Assembly: GCA_016297855.1 (NCBI GenBank)
Contig: JAEDFW010000077.1
Span: 1 to 8,042, forward strand
Length of the DNA stretch: 8,042 nt
Direction of reading: 5' to 3'
From: Oscillospiraceae bacterium
Lineage (GTDB): Bacteria; Bacillota; Clostridia; Oscillospirales; Oscillospiraceae
The notes under the pieces were generated by a model. It worked only from the letters and a program-made list of their open reading frames with translations, ran no database searches and was not told the origin of the DNA. The translations under genes and the position numbers were made by a program. Below are positions 1-6,770 of this stretch, piece by piece. Numbering within the stretch: position 1 is the first letter of the stretch; each line of letters begins with the position of its first letter.

Positions 1-569
1 TCCGATATACGGCGGTTTTGACGGCAAATGAGTGCGCCGATCTCAACTTGGCGGGCGGCAAGCTGGAAAATGGCTACAGCCGTCTTGAGGGTTACAGCAA
101 GCTCTTTGCAGTCTCCACCGATCTCGGGCTTCTGGGACGGAACGTGAACATCTATATGCGCGGCAATACGGTTGTCGGCGTGCCGTGCTATGCAGCCGGC
201 GAACTGTATTATACGTTTGCCGACAGCGCCGAGCTGGCGCAGCTTTGCAGCGAGGGCGTGTTCTCGCTGGGAGAGAATACGCAGTATTATTATAATTTTG
301 ACGCGGTCACGGCAGATATTCTCAATCAGCTGCCTCCGAACGCAAAGATTACCGTCATTGACCACACCGGCGACATGGTATTCGACACGGTGCTCATTGC
401 CACCTGCATCGAATCTGCGGTCACCTCTCTGCACCCGCTGACAGTAAGTACCGGCGCGCAGCAGAATGTGGAGGTTTCTGCGTTCAACAGTGTCGATTCC
501 TTCACCGTCGGTCAACAGGTATTCTACCTGCAGATTTGCGGCAAAGGCTACATCCGGCCTGCTGAATAG
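1..569 (+). CDS. C-terminal part of an unidentified, probably extracellular beta-rich protein (5' partial)
   Basis: The reading frame is open from base 3 to the TAG at 567-569, so the gene begins outside the window. The TTG at 18 is inside the frame, has no ribosome binding site in front of it, and is not a credible start. About 188 residues are visible. They are rich in Thr, Val, Ala, Tyr and Asn and alternate short hydrophobic stretches with Gly/Asn turns, for example LLGRNVNIYMRGNTVVGVP, which suggests beta strands. There is no membrane segment. Five cysteines are spread along the chain. The composition and the LGRNV...VVGVP-type stretch remind me of the repeated beta domains beside SLH domains in S-layer or cell-surface proteins of Oscillospiraceae, but no SLH motif is visible here, so this is inference only. 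The chain ends cleanly 9 nt before a strong terminator, so it is the last gene of its transcript. That it is coding is fairly sure; its function is unknown. Confidence 0.8.
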   Translation, partial: RYTAVLTANECADLNLAGGKLENGYSRLEGYSKLFAVSTDLGLLGRNVNIYMRGNTVVGVPCYAAGELYYTFADSAELAQLCSEGVFSLGENTQYYYNFDAVTADILNQLPPNAKITVIDHTGDMVFDTVLIATCIESAVTSLHPLTVSTGAQQNVEVSAFNSVDSFTVGQQVFYLQICGKGYIRPAE

Positions 570-576
570 GCAAAGC

Positions 577-610
577 AAGGATCCGCCTGCTGATGCAGGC
601 GGATCCTTTT
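577..610 (+). terminator. Intrinsic terminator after the surface-protein fragment
   Basis: There is a perfect 12-bp GC-rich inverted repeat, GGATCCGCCTGC at 579-590 and its complement at 595-606, around a TGAT loop. It extends to 14 bp by pairing AA 577-578 with TT 607-608, and a run of four T follows at 607-610. It begins 7 nt after the upstream stop codon. The stem is almost symmetrical but only weakly supplied with T on the other strand, so it mainly serves plus-strand transcription. Confidence 0.92.
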
Positions 611-642
611 ATCTGCTCCGGAAAGCTGCGCAGGTACCTTGC

Positions 643-667
643 TGACAAATAAAGTGCTTTATTGTCA
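643..667. promoter_or_regulatory. Near-perfect dyad upstream of the dehydrogenase gene, candidate operator
   Basis: TGACAAATAAAG at 643-654 and CTTTATTGTCA at 657-667 are reverse complements except for one extra A in the left arm, and are separated by TG. The element is AT-rich and has no T-run behind it, so it is a poor terminator. It lies 70-95 bp before the start codon of the dehydrogenase gene and overlaps a possible -35 hexamer, which is where a repressor or activator site would be expected. It does not match the Rex, Fnr, Fur or PerR consensus as I know them. The regulator is not identified. Confidence 0.45.
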
Positions 668-690
668 TCCATATTATTATAGACTCTTAA
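662..690 (+). promoter_or_regulatory. Weak candidate promoter for the dehydrogenase gene
   Basis: TTGTCA at 662-667 matches the sigma-A -35 consensus at 5 of 6 positions, but the hexamer 17 bp downstream (TCTTAA, 685-690) is poor. The better -10-like hexamers, TATTAT at 672-677 and 675-680, have no good -35 at normal spacing. The region between the terminator ending at 610 and the start codon at 738 must carry the promoter, because the terminator isolates this gene. Which hexamers are used cannot be decided by eye, and the strong dyad hints at an activated or repressed promoter. Confidence 0.3.
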
Positions 691-737
691 AAGCAGCGGC
701 GCGAGCCGTCTGACGATCTATCAGGAGGTAAACTAGC

Positions 738-1475
738 ATGTTGACAGGAAAAACGGCAATCATCACGGGCGGAACCAGGGGGATCGGCCTTGCGATCGCA
801 AAAAAGTATCTGGAGAACGGTGCAAATGTCGCTGTTGCCGGTTCCAGACAGGAAACGGTGGAAAAAGCGCTGCAGCAGCTTCAGGCATACGAAGGCCGCG
901 TGATGGGCATCTGGCCCGATCTGTGCGATCCCGGCGAAGTTGCAGACGCATTCGCCTCAGTCAAGTCGAAGTACGGCAGCATTGACATTCTGGCCAATAA
1001 CGCCGGCGTGTCGTCCAGAACGAGCCTGTACGACTACACGCTCGAGGAGTTCTCCAAAATCATGGACGTGAACGTGAAGGCGGTCTTTGTCTGCTCGCAG
1101 GCGGCTGCGCGCATCATGAAGGAGCAGGGCGGCGGTGTGATCCTCAACACCAGTTCCATGGTCGCTGAGTACGGTCAGCCGTCTGGATGCGGATATCCGG
1201 CATCCAAATTTGCGGTCAACGGTCTGACGCGCTCGCTCGCGCGCGAGCTTGCCAAAGATCACATCCGTGTGAACGCCGTGGCCCCCGGTGTAACGCGTAC
1301 CGATATGGTTGCAGCGCTTCCGCAGGAGCTGGTTGATCGGATCTCAGCGGGTATCCCGCTGGGCCGTGTCGGCGAGCCGGTGGATATCGCAAACGCCTAT
1401 CTGTATCTGGCAAGCGACATGGCAAGCTATGTCACGGGCGTGACGCTGCGTGTCGACGGCGCAGCCATGACCTGA
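738..1475 (+). CDS. Short-chain dehydrogenase/reductase (classical SDR, BaiA/FabG-like)
   Basis: This is a cytoplasmic NAD(P)-dependent oxidoreductase of 245 residues, the usual length for classical SDRs. The Rossmann glycine motif TGGTRGIG is at residues 10-17, NNAG at 87-90 and the tetrad Asn at 112. The catalytic Ser is 140, followed by Tyr153-Pro-Ala-Ser-Lys157, the PG motif at 183-184 and VDGA at the C-terminal end. All catalytic residues are present. The ATG is preceded by AGGAGGT at 723-729 with 8 nt spacing, which fixes the start. Ser36-Arg37 after the second beta strand would suit NADP(H). The motifs GYPASK, VAPGV.TDM and the IAN.YL.LASD.AS pattern resemble BaiA-type 3-alpha-hydroxysteroid dehydrogenases as I remember them. 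FabG (3-oxoacyl-ACP reductase) and sugar dehydrogenases are alternatives. There are no fatty-acid or bai genes beside it, and it appears monocistronic between two terminators, so the substrate is open. Confidence 0.93.
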   Translation: MLTGKTAIITGGTRGIGLAIAKKYLENGANVAVAGSRQETVEKALQQLQAYEGRVMGIWPDLCDPGEVADAFASVKSKYGSIDILANNAGVSSRTSLYDYTLEEFSKIMDVNVKAVFVCSQAAARIMKEQGGGVILNTSSMVAEYGQPSGCGYPASKFAVNGLTRSLARELAKDHIRVNAVAPGVTRTDMVAALPQELVDRISAGIPLGRVGEPVDIANAYLYLASDMASYVTGVTLRVDGAAMT

Positions 1476-1493
1476 TCTGCACCATCATCAGAA

Positions 1494-1527
1494 AATCGCC
1501 GTATGGCCTGTGGGCCATACGGCGATT
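1494..1527. terminator. Bidirectional intrinsic terminator between convergent genes
   Basis: A perfect 15-bp inverted repeat (1494-1508 paired with 1513-1527) encloses a TGTG loop. It starts 18 nt after the dehydrogenase stop codon. On the other strand it begins 9 nt after the stop codon of the solute-binding protein gene. On the minus strand it is followed by a short T-run (ATTTTC), and on the plus strand by ATTGCTTTGC, so both T tracts are modest and the long stem does most of the work. Its position between two converging genes supports use in both directions. Confidence 0.85.
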
Positions 1528-1536
1528 GCTTTGCGC

Positions 1537-3147
1537 TCAGGAGAGAAACCAATCCAAATATTTCGCAGGCTCACTCACCGCGCCGCGCGTGGTGTAGAGC
1601 GCGTAGCTCTTAAACAGAACCGGCGTGATGTACCCGCGCGAACACAGGCGCTGGTAGAGGTTATAGGTGTTGCCGCTGTTGACGAGCGCGCGCATACACA
1701 GGTTTTCCATTGTGCTGTCAGAGAGCGCACCGAAGCTGAGACTGCCGCCTGCGCGGAAGAACGGGCTGAGGTCAAAGTTTGGCGAAAGCCTGACCTCGCC
1801 GTAGTAGAGGTCGTAGCTGCCCGTGGCCAGCGCGTTCTGGAATTCCGACAGCTCCAGCTGTTTGAGCGTAAGGTCAAACCCGAGCGAATTGAGCGTATTT
1901 ACGATCTGCGTAGCCGCCTGCACGCGCTGATAGCTCGACGAGCAGACGATCATCGTGCCGGAGACAGGAATGGCGTAGCCCAGCGACTGCACATACAGAT
2001 CCAGAATGCCGTCTGCGTCCATGTCCTCCACGCTGGCGTTTTCCAGCTGCAGATAGTAGTTGGCGATGTTATAGGCGTAGGTGTTGGCCAGCTTCACATC
2101 ATAGCAGTCAGACTGCGGGCTGACAGGCAGCACCGCCGCCTCGGCAAAGCCGCCCATCGTTTCAGTTACAAGTGTCTCACGGTCGATGGCGTAGGTGATG
2201 GCGGATCTCAGGCCGTAGTTGGAAAAGACATTGGTGGAGATGTTGTAGCCGATGTACTGCATGACCGTGGTTCCTGCGTTCCACAGCTCATAGTCATTGT
2301 GAAATCCGGCATACGCTGCCGCATTGGGGTCAGTCAGCACCATGTTGACGTTTTCGTACTCGAAATTGTCGCGGATGTCGGCGGCGGTGGTCGTGTGGCA
2401 GAGCGAGATCGTGTCGTACTCCACAAGTGCGGGGCCTTCCTGCCACCAGCCGTCAAAGCGCTCAAGTGAATTTGCATCCACATAGCGGTACGGGCCGGTA
2501 CCAGGCGGGCTTACCTCTTCGGCTGTGCCGTCCTTCACGATGGGCATGTCCAGCAGCAGCGGCAGGCATTCATATGCGACCGAGGTGGTCAGAACCACCG
2601 TATCGCCGCTCGGCGCGGCGATATCCGTGACATAGATAAGGCGGTTGCCGTAATAGGCGGAGCCTTCCGCGCAGTGCAGAGAGTATACCACGTCCTGCGC
2701 GGTCATTTTTGTGCCGTCGTGGAAACGGACGTTATCGTGCAGGCGGATGGTGGTGGTCAAGCCGTCGCCGGAGACCTCATAGGACTCGGCCAGAATGGGT
2801 ACGGCCTGATATGTCTGATCGACAGCAAACAGCGGCTCATATAAAAATGAGAAGATCACGCGGTTGCAGAGGCTCTGGCAGTTGTAGGGGTCAAGGCCAT
2901 AGCTCAGCTGGTAGGCAAGGCCAAAATGATCCAGCTCAGAGTAGACCTCGGTGGTGATGGCTGTACCTTCCGGCTCAGACGAATCTTCACTCACAGGCGT
3001 TTCCGGCTCGATGCCTGCAGCCTCCTGCTCGCGCTGCGATTCGGTTTTGAATTTACTGGTGAACCAGCTCAGATCGATGCCGGAACAGCCGCTCAGCAGC
3101 CCCAGCGCAAGCACAAGGGCAATGGCGGCGCAGATCTTCCGTTTCAT
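1537..3147 (-). CDS. ABC transporter substrate-binding lipoprotein, peptide/nickel family 5 (SBP_bac_5)
   Basis: This is a 536-residue exported lipoprotein that would bind a peptide or related solute outside the membrane for an ABC importer. The N-terminus has MKRK, then a hydrophobic stretch and the lipobox LSGC with the lipidated Cys at 21. An acidic Ser/Glu/Pro-rich linker follows (about 40-63). The mature part carries the family pattern: a YEPLF segment (103-107), AESYEVSGDGLTTTIRLHD (120-138) and VRFHDGTKMTAQDVVYS (140-156). GTGPYRY (216-222) follows, with an Asp-rich D.D.DG stretch at 375-380 where many relatives carry DTDGDG. The length is typical. The ATG overlaps the TGA of the upstream gene in an ATGA junction, with GGGAGG (3155-3160) giving 7 nt spacing, so translation is probably coupled. 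No permease or ATPase gene is adjacent, so it is an orphan binding protein that must share a transporter encoded elsewhere or serve another role. The substrate is unknown. Confidence 0.92.
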   Translation of the reverse strand: MKRKICAAIALVLALGLLSGCSGIDLSWFTSKFKTESQREQEAAGIEPETPVSEDSSEPEGTAITTEVYSELDHFGLAYQLSYGLDPYNCQSLCNRVIFSFLYEPLFAVDQTYQAVPILAESYEVSGDGLTTTIRLHDNVRFHDGTKMTAQDVVYSLHCAEGSAYYGNRLIYVTDIAAPSGDTVVLTTSVAYECLPLLLDMPIVKDGTAEEVSPPGTGPYRYVDANSLERFDGWWQEGPALVEYDTISLCHTTTAADIRDNFEYENVNMVLTDPNAAAYAGFHNDYELWNAGTTVMQYIGYNISTNVFSNYGLRSAITYAIDRETLVTETMGGFAEAAVLPVSPQSDCYDVKLANTYAYNIANYYLQLENASVEDMDADGILDLYVQSLGYAIPVSGTMIVCSSSYQRVQAATQIVNTLNSLGFDLTLKQLELSEFQNALATGSYDLYYGEVRLSPNFDLSPFFRAGGSLSFGALSDSTMENLCMRALVNSGNTYNLYQRLCSRGYITPVLFKSYALYTTRGAVSEPAKYLDWFLS

Positions 3148-3956
3148 GGCGTTTCCTCCCTGCGCATGATGACGGCGGCGAGACTGCCGCGCACACCGTG
3201 TGACGCCCGATGCGACCAGAAGCGATCAGGCTGGCACATGGTGCAGTCCTCACTCACGTCAATGACCGCTACGCCCGCGCGCAGAAGGTGCAGCCGGTTG
3301 AGCGCCTTGAGATCGACGTGAAATTTTTCCCCGTGCGGCTCGATCGCACTTTGCGCTTCGCGGCCCAAGGCGGCCAGCATCGCCTCGGGCACCTCGGGCC
3401 CGGTTTCAAAGCAGCAGCGCGAGATGCACGGGCCGATGGCCGCGCGGATATCGGCTGGCTGACAGCCAAATTCGCGCGTCATAGCCTCAACGGCTCTGCG
3501 CGCGATACCCTTCGCCGTGCCGCGCCATCCGGCGTGTACCGCGCCGACGGCCCCGCGCACGGGATCATAGAGCAAAATGGGCGTACAGTCGGCCGAGAAG
3601 CAGACGAGCGCGACGTTCGGTTCATCAGTGATGATGCCGTCGCAGACGGCTGGCTGCTCGCGGAATAGACCTGTGCCGCGGTCTGCGCGGCCGACGCGCA
3701 GGACAGTATCGGTGTGCAGCTGCTTGGTAAAGACCGTGTCCTCTGGCCGAAATCCCACGGCATTACCCCAAATGCGGTAGTTTTCCAGCACGTTCTCTGG
3801 TCTGTCGCCACGATGTGTGCCGAGATTCAAGGACGACAGGTGCCCCTCGCTCACGCCGCCGTGGCGTGTCGAGAATGCATGCACCGCGCCGCCGACGCTG
3901 AGCGCACCGGCGGTGAGGTATTCCAGATTTCCTTCTTTGTGAACGGTAAAGGCCAT
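3144..3956 (-). CDS. pgeF: PgeF/YfiH-family purine nucleoside phosphorylase (laccase-domain, 'peptidoglycan editing factor')
   Basis: This is a cytoplasmic enzyme of the YfiH/YlmD/LACC1 family. Members phosphorolyse purine nucleosides such as adenosine and inosine, and can deaminate adenosine. E. coli YfiH was also linked to the fidelity of peptidoglycan precursor composition. From the chosen ATG the protein has 270 residues. The zinc triad is visible as His81 (in KQLHTDTV), Cys124 (in FSADCTPILLYDP) and His141 (in AVHAGWRGTAKG), with the 17-residue Cys-His spacing of the family. GPCISRCCFETG (175-186) and the C-terminal DCTMCQPDRFWSHRASHG (237-254) also match. I chose the ATG at 3956 because it starts 2 nt after the secA stop codon and AGGA at 3971-3974 lies 14 nt upstream, a rather long spacing. 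A GTG at 4001 would add 15 unconserved-looking residues and overlap secA. The stop overlaps the next gene's ATG by 4 nt. It is the middle gene of the secA operon. Confidence 0.93.
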   Translation of the reverse strand: MAFTVHKEGNLEYLTAGALSVGGAVHAFSTRHGGVSEGHLSSLNLGTHRGDRPENVLENYRIWGNAVGFRPEDTVFTKQLHTDTVLRVGRADRGTGLFREQPAVCDGIITDEPNVALVCFSADCTPILLYDPVRGAVGAVHAGWRGTAKGIARRAVEAMTREFGCQPADIRAAIGPCISRCCFETGPEVPEAMLAALGREAQSAIEPHGEKFHVDLKALNRLHLLRAGVAVIDVSEDCTMCQPDRFWSHRASHGVRGSLAAVIMRREETP

Positions 3957-3958
3957 AG

Positions 3959-6718
3959 TTAAGACTGATTTCCTGCTGCCAGATCCTTGTCGCGGCAGCA
4001 CTTTTTATACTTCTTACCGCTGCCGCAGGGGCAGGGATCGTTCGGGCCGATCTTGATTTTCTTGACAACGGGCTGGCGCTTGACGGTCTTGTCGCCCGCG
4101 CCTTCGCTCGTGACCTTCGCCACGCGCTCGCGCCTCAGCTCCTCGTTGGTCTTAAGGCGCACGAGGAATACGCGGCGGACGATCTCTTCTTTAATGGCGT
4201 TCGTCATGGCCTCGAACATGTCGAAGCCCTCGCGCTTATACTCCACGACCGGGTCGGTCTGCGCATAGGCGCGCAGGCGGATACCCTGCCGCAGATCGTC
4301 CATCGCGTCGATGTGATCCATCCAGTATTCATCGACCACGCGCAGCGTGACGACGCGCTCAATCTCACGCATGACCGGCTCACCGTAGAGCGCCTGCTTT
4401 TTCTCATAGGTGCGCTGCATAAGACTGAGCAGTTTTTCTTCGGCCTCTTCGCGCGTGAGCTGCGGCAGCTCCGCCTCCGTCACAATCCATTCACCCTTGG
4501 CAAAGCAGATGTTTTCGAAGTGCGAAAGAAGCTCCGTCATCTGGTGCATGTCGGTCATGTGCGGCTGCTCGCCGAAGGCGCTGTGCACATGGGTCTGGAC
4601 ATAAAATTGCATCATCGTCTGGATATTCTTGCGCAGATCCTCGCCGTCGAGCACCTGACGGCGCTGCTCGTAGATGATCTTTCGCTGCATGTTCATCACA
4701 TCGTCGTATTCCAGCACGCTCTTTCTGGCCTGATAGTTGCGGCTTTCCACGGTTTTCTGCGCATTTTCGATCGCGCCGGAGAGAATCTTCGCGTCGATGG
4801 GCGTGTCCTCGTCGATGCCGAGCGTCTCCATCATATTGAGCACGCGCTCGGAACCAAACAGCCGCATCACGTCGTCCTGCATCGACAGATAGAACCGTGT
4901 CTGGCCGGGGTCGCCCTGACGGCCGCTTCGGCCGCGCAGCTGATTGTCGATACGGCGCGATTCGTGCCGCTCGGTGCCGATGATGAAAAGGCCGCCTGCC
5001 TGCCGCACCAGCTCTGCTTCGCGGTCGATCTCCTTTTTGTGCGCGGCGTAGGCCTCAGCATACTGCGCGCGCGCGGAAAGGATCTCAGGATCGTCAGTTT
5101 CGGCAAAGGAATTGGACTCCGCGATCAGCTCCTCGGAAAGGCCCGCCTTGCGCAGATCGCTCTTGGCCATAAATTCGGCGTTGCCGCCGAGCATGATGTC
5201 GGTGCCGCGGCCTGCCATGTTGGTGGCGATGGTCACCGCGCCCAGATGGCCCGCCTGCGCGATGATCTCGGCCTCTTTTTCGTGGTGTTTGGCGTTGAGC
5301 ACGTTGTGCTTGATGCCCTCGCGCTTTAAAAGCTGCGACAGAAGCTCGGATTTTTCAATCGACACTGTGCCGACCAGCACCGGCTGGCCCTTTTCGTGAC
5401 ACTCCTTGATCTGCCGGATGACGGCCCGGTACTTGCCCGCCTCGGTCTTGTACACCACGTCGGGATTGTCGATACGGATGACGGGCTTGTTGGTGGGAAT
5501 CTCGACCACGTCGAGATGATAGATGCCGTCAAATTCCTCCTCCTCGGTCAGCGCCGTACCGGTCATGCCGGACAGCTTCTGATACAGGCGGAAGAAATTC
5601 TGGAATGTAATGGTAGCAAGCGTTTTGTTTTCGCTTGCGACGGTCACGCCTTCCTTGGCCTCGATGGCCTGATGCAGGCCCTCGTTGTAGCGCCGGCCGT
5701 ACATCAGACGGCCCGTGAACTCATCAACGATGATAACCTGGCCGTCCTTGACGACGTAGTCAATATCGCGCTTCATGAGGCCGCGCGCCTTCATGGCCTG
5801 ATTGAGGTGGTGCGAGAGCGTGGCGTTTTCGGGGTCGGCCAGATTCTCCACACCGAAGAATTCCTCAGCCTTTTTGATGCCTGTCTGTGTCAGAGACACG
5901 CTGCGGTCTTTCTCGTCGACCACATAGTCGCAGTCATACTGATCCTGCAGCTGTTTATCGTCAGTGGTGGAAAACACCTGTTTTTTGAGCCGCGAGACAA
6001 AGTAATCCGCCATCTCGTAGAGCTTCGACGATTCCTCACCCTTGCCGGAGATGATGAGCGGTGTGCGCGCCTCGTCGATGAGGATCGAGTCAACCTCGTC
6101 GACAATGACGAAATTGTGCCCGCGCTGGACCATCTCGGACTTGTACAGCGCCATGTTGTCGCGCAGATAGTCAAAGCCCAGCTCATTGTTGGTGCCGTAG
6201 GTGATATCGGCGGCGTAGGCCGCGCGGCGCTCATCGTTCGTCAGGCCGTGAATGATCAGGCCGACGGACAGGCCGAGAAACCGGTAGACTTTGCCCATCC
6301 ACTCAGCATCGCGCTTGGCAAGGTAGTCGTTGACGGTGACGATGTGCACGCCGTCACCCGTCAGCGCGTTGAGATACGCCGGTAAAATAGCGACCAGCGT
6401 TTTGCCTTCGCCGGTCTTCATCTCGGCGATACGGCCCTGGTGCAGCACAATGCCGCCGATGACCTGCACACGGTACGGGCGCATGCCCAGTACGCGCGCG
6501 GCCGCTTCACGGCAGACGGCAAACGCCTCGGGCAGAATCTCGTCGAGCGTTTGGCCCTGCGCCAGACGTGTTTTGAATTCCTGCGTTTTTTCGCGCAGCT
6601 GATCGTCGGAGAGCGCCTTATATTCGTCCTCCAGCGCCATGACGGCGTCAACCTGGCGGGTGAGCTTCTTGACCTCGCGCTCGGAGCGCGTGCCGAACAT
6701 CTTCGAAAAAAGACCCAT
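3959..6718 (-). CDS. secA: Preprotein translocase ATPase SecA
   Basis: SecA is the ATP-driven motor that pushes unfolded preproteins through SecYEG at the cytoplasmic membrane. The 919 residues are full length, longer than the roughly 840 of Bacillus. Walker A MKTGEGKT is at 100-107, with TYGTNNELGFDYLRDN at 173-188 and Walker B VDEVDSILIDEARTP at 206-220. DEFTGRLMYGRRYNEGLHQAIEAKEG is at 332-357. The second nucleotide-binding domain has TNMAGRGTDI (499-508) and GRSGRQGDPG (596-605). The helical scaffold/wing and two-helix-finger part (about 620-850) contains ESRNYQARKSVLEYDDVMNMQR (658-679). The C-terminus is a SEC-C zinc tail, PNDPCPCGSGKKYKKCC, with Cys 896, 898, 907 and 908, which binds SecB or ribosomes in relatives. 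About 60 extra residues lie between 512 and 572. The ATG at 6718 is preceded by AGGAGG (6730-6735) at 11 nt. It is the first gene of the operon, and the release factor gene prfB that follows secA in Bacillus is absent here. Confidence 0.98.
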   Translation of the reverse strand: MGLFSKMFGTRSEREVKKLTRQVDAVMALEDEYKALSDDQLREKTQEFKTRLAQGQTLDEILPEAFAVCREAAARVLGMRPYRVQVIGGIVLHQGRIAEMKTGEGKTLVAILPAYLNALTGDGVHIVTVNDYLAKRDAEWMGKVYRFLGLSVGLIIHGLTNDERRAAYAADITYGTNNELGFDYLRDNMALYKSEMVQRGHNFVIVDEVDSILIDEARTPLIISGKGEESSKLYEMADYFVSRLKKQVFSTTDDKQLQDQYDCDYVVDEKDRSVSLTQTGIKKAEEFFGVENLADPENATLSHHLNQAMKARGLMKRDIDYVVKDGQVIIVDEFTGRLMYGRRYNEGLHQAIEAKEGVTVASENKTLATITFQNFFRLYQKLSGMTGTALTEEEEFDGIYHLDVVEIPTNKPVIRIDNPDVVYKTEAGKYRAVIRQIKECHEKGQPVLVGTVSIEKSELLSQLLKREGIKHNVLNAKHHEKEAEIIAQAGHLGAVTIATNMAGRGTDIMLGGNAEFMAKSDLRKAGLSEELIAESNSFAETDDPEILSARAQYAEAYAAHKKEIDREAELVRQAGGLFIIGTERHESRRIDNQLRGRSGRQGDPGQTRFYLSMQDDVMRLFGSERVLNMMETLGIDEDTPIDAKILSGAIENAQKTVESRNYQARKSVLEYDDVMNMQRKIIYEQRRQVLDGEDLRKNIQTMMQFYVQTHVHSAFGEQPHMTDMHQMTELLSHFENICFAKGEWIVTEAELPQLTREEAEEKLLSLMQRTYEKKQALYGEPVMREIERVVTLRVVDEYWMDHIDAMDDLRQGIRLRAYAQTDPVVEYKREGFDMFEAMTNAIKEEIVRRVFLVRLKTNEELRRERVAKVTSEGAGDKTVKRQPVVKKIKIGPNDPCPCGSGKKYKKCCRDKDLAAGNQS

Positions 6719-6734
6719 GATTGTTCTATCCTCC

Positions 6735-6748
6735 TGCGCATATGCGCA
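6735..6748. repeat. 14-bp perfect palindrome abutting the secA ribosome binding site
   Basis: TGCGCATATGCGCA reads the same on both strands. On the minus strand it ends exactly where the AGGAGG of secA begins and lies inside the predicted secA leader. As RNA it could form a short GCGC stem with an ATAT loop right against the ribosome binding site. As DNA it could be an operator just downstream of the transcription start. Which role it has, if any, is unknown. Confidence 0.5.
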
Positions 6749-6770
6749 TATTCGTTCATTCTAAAAACGG

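Noticed and set aside
577..610. Possible attachment site or mobile-element end at the GGATCCGCCTGC inverted repeat
   Set aside because: The tight 4-nt loop, position just after a stop codon and the trailing T-run explain it fully as an intrinsic terminator; there is no transposase, integrase or flanking duplication.
611..737. Riboswitch or small RNA in the dehydrogenase leader
   Set aside because: Apart from the short dyad I see no conserved aptamer-like core, no alternative terminator, and the leader is too short for most known classes.
1510..2469. Long plus-strand open frame of 319 codons opposite the binding-protein gene
   Set aside because: It is antisense to a gene with a clear lipobox and family motifs, has an Arg/Val/His-rich shadow composition, and its start lies within the terminator hairpin with no ribosome binding site.
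3957..4001. Upstream GTG start for pgeF, adding 15 residues
   Set aside because: It would overlap the conserved SEC-C tail of secA by over 40 nt. The added residues (LPRQGSGSRKS...) are a frame-shifted reading of that tail and unlike the family N-terminus.
4313..5329. Plus-strand open frame of 338 codons opposite secA
   Set aside because: It mirrors the conserved secA sequence, its protein has no domain pattern, and no ribosome binding site precedes it. It results from codon bias in GC-rich sequence.
5396..6385. Plus-strand open frame of 329 codons opposite secA
   Set aside because: Same reasoning: it is a complementary-strand shadow of the Walker A/B region of secA, rich in Val/Asp/His with no recognisable motif.
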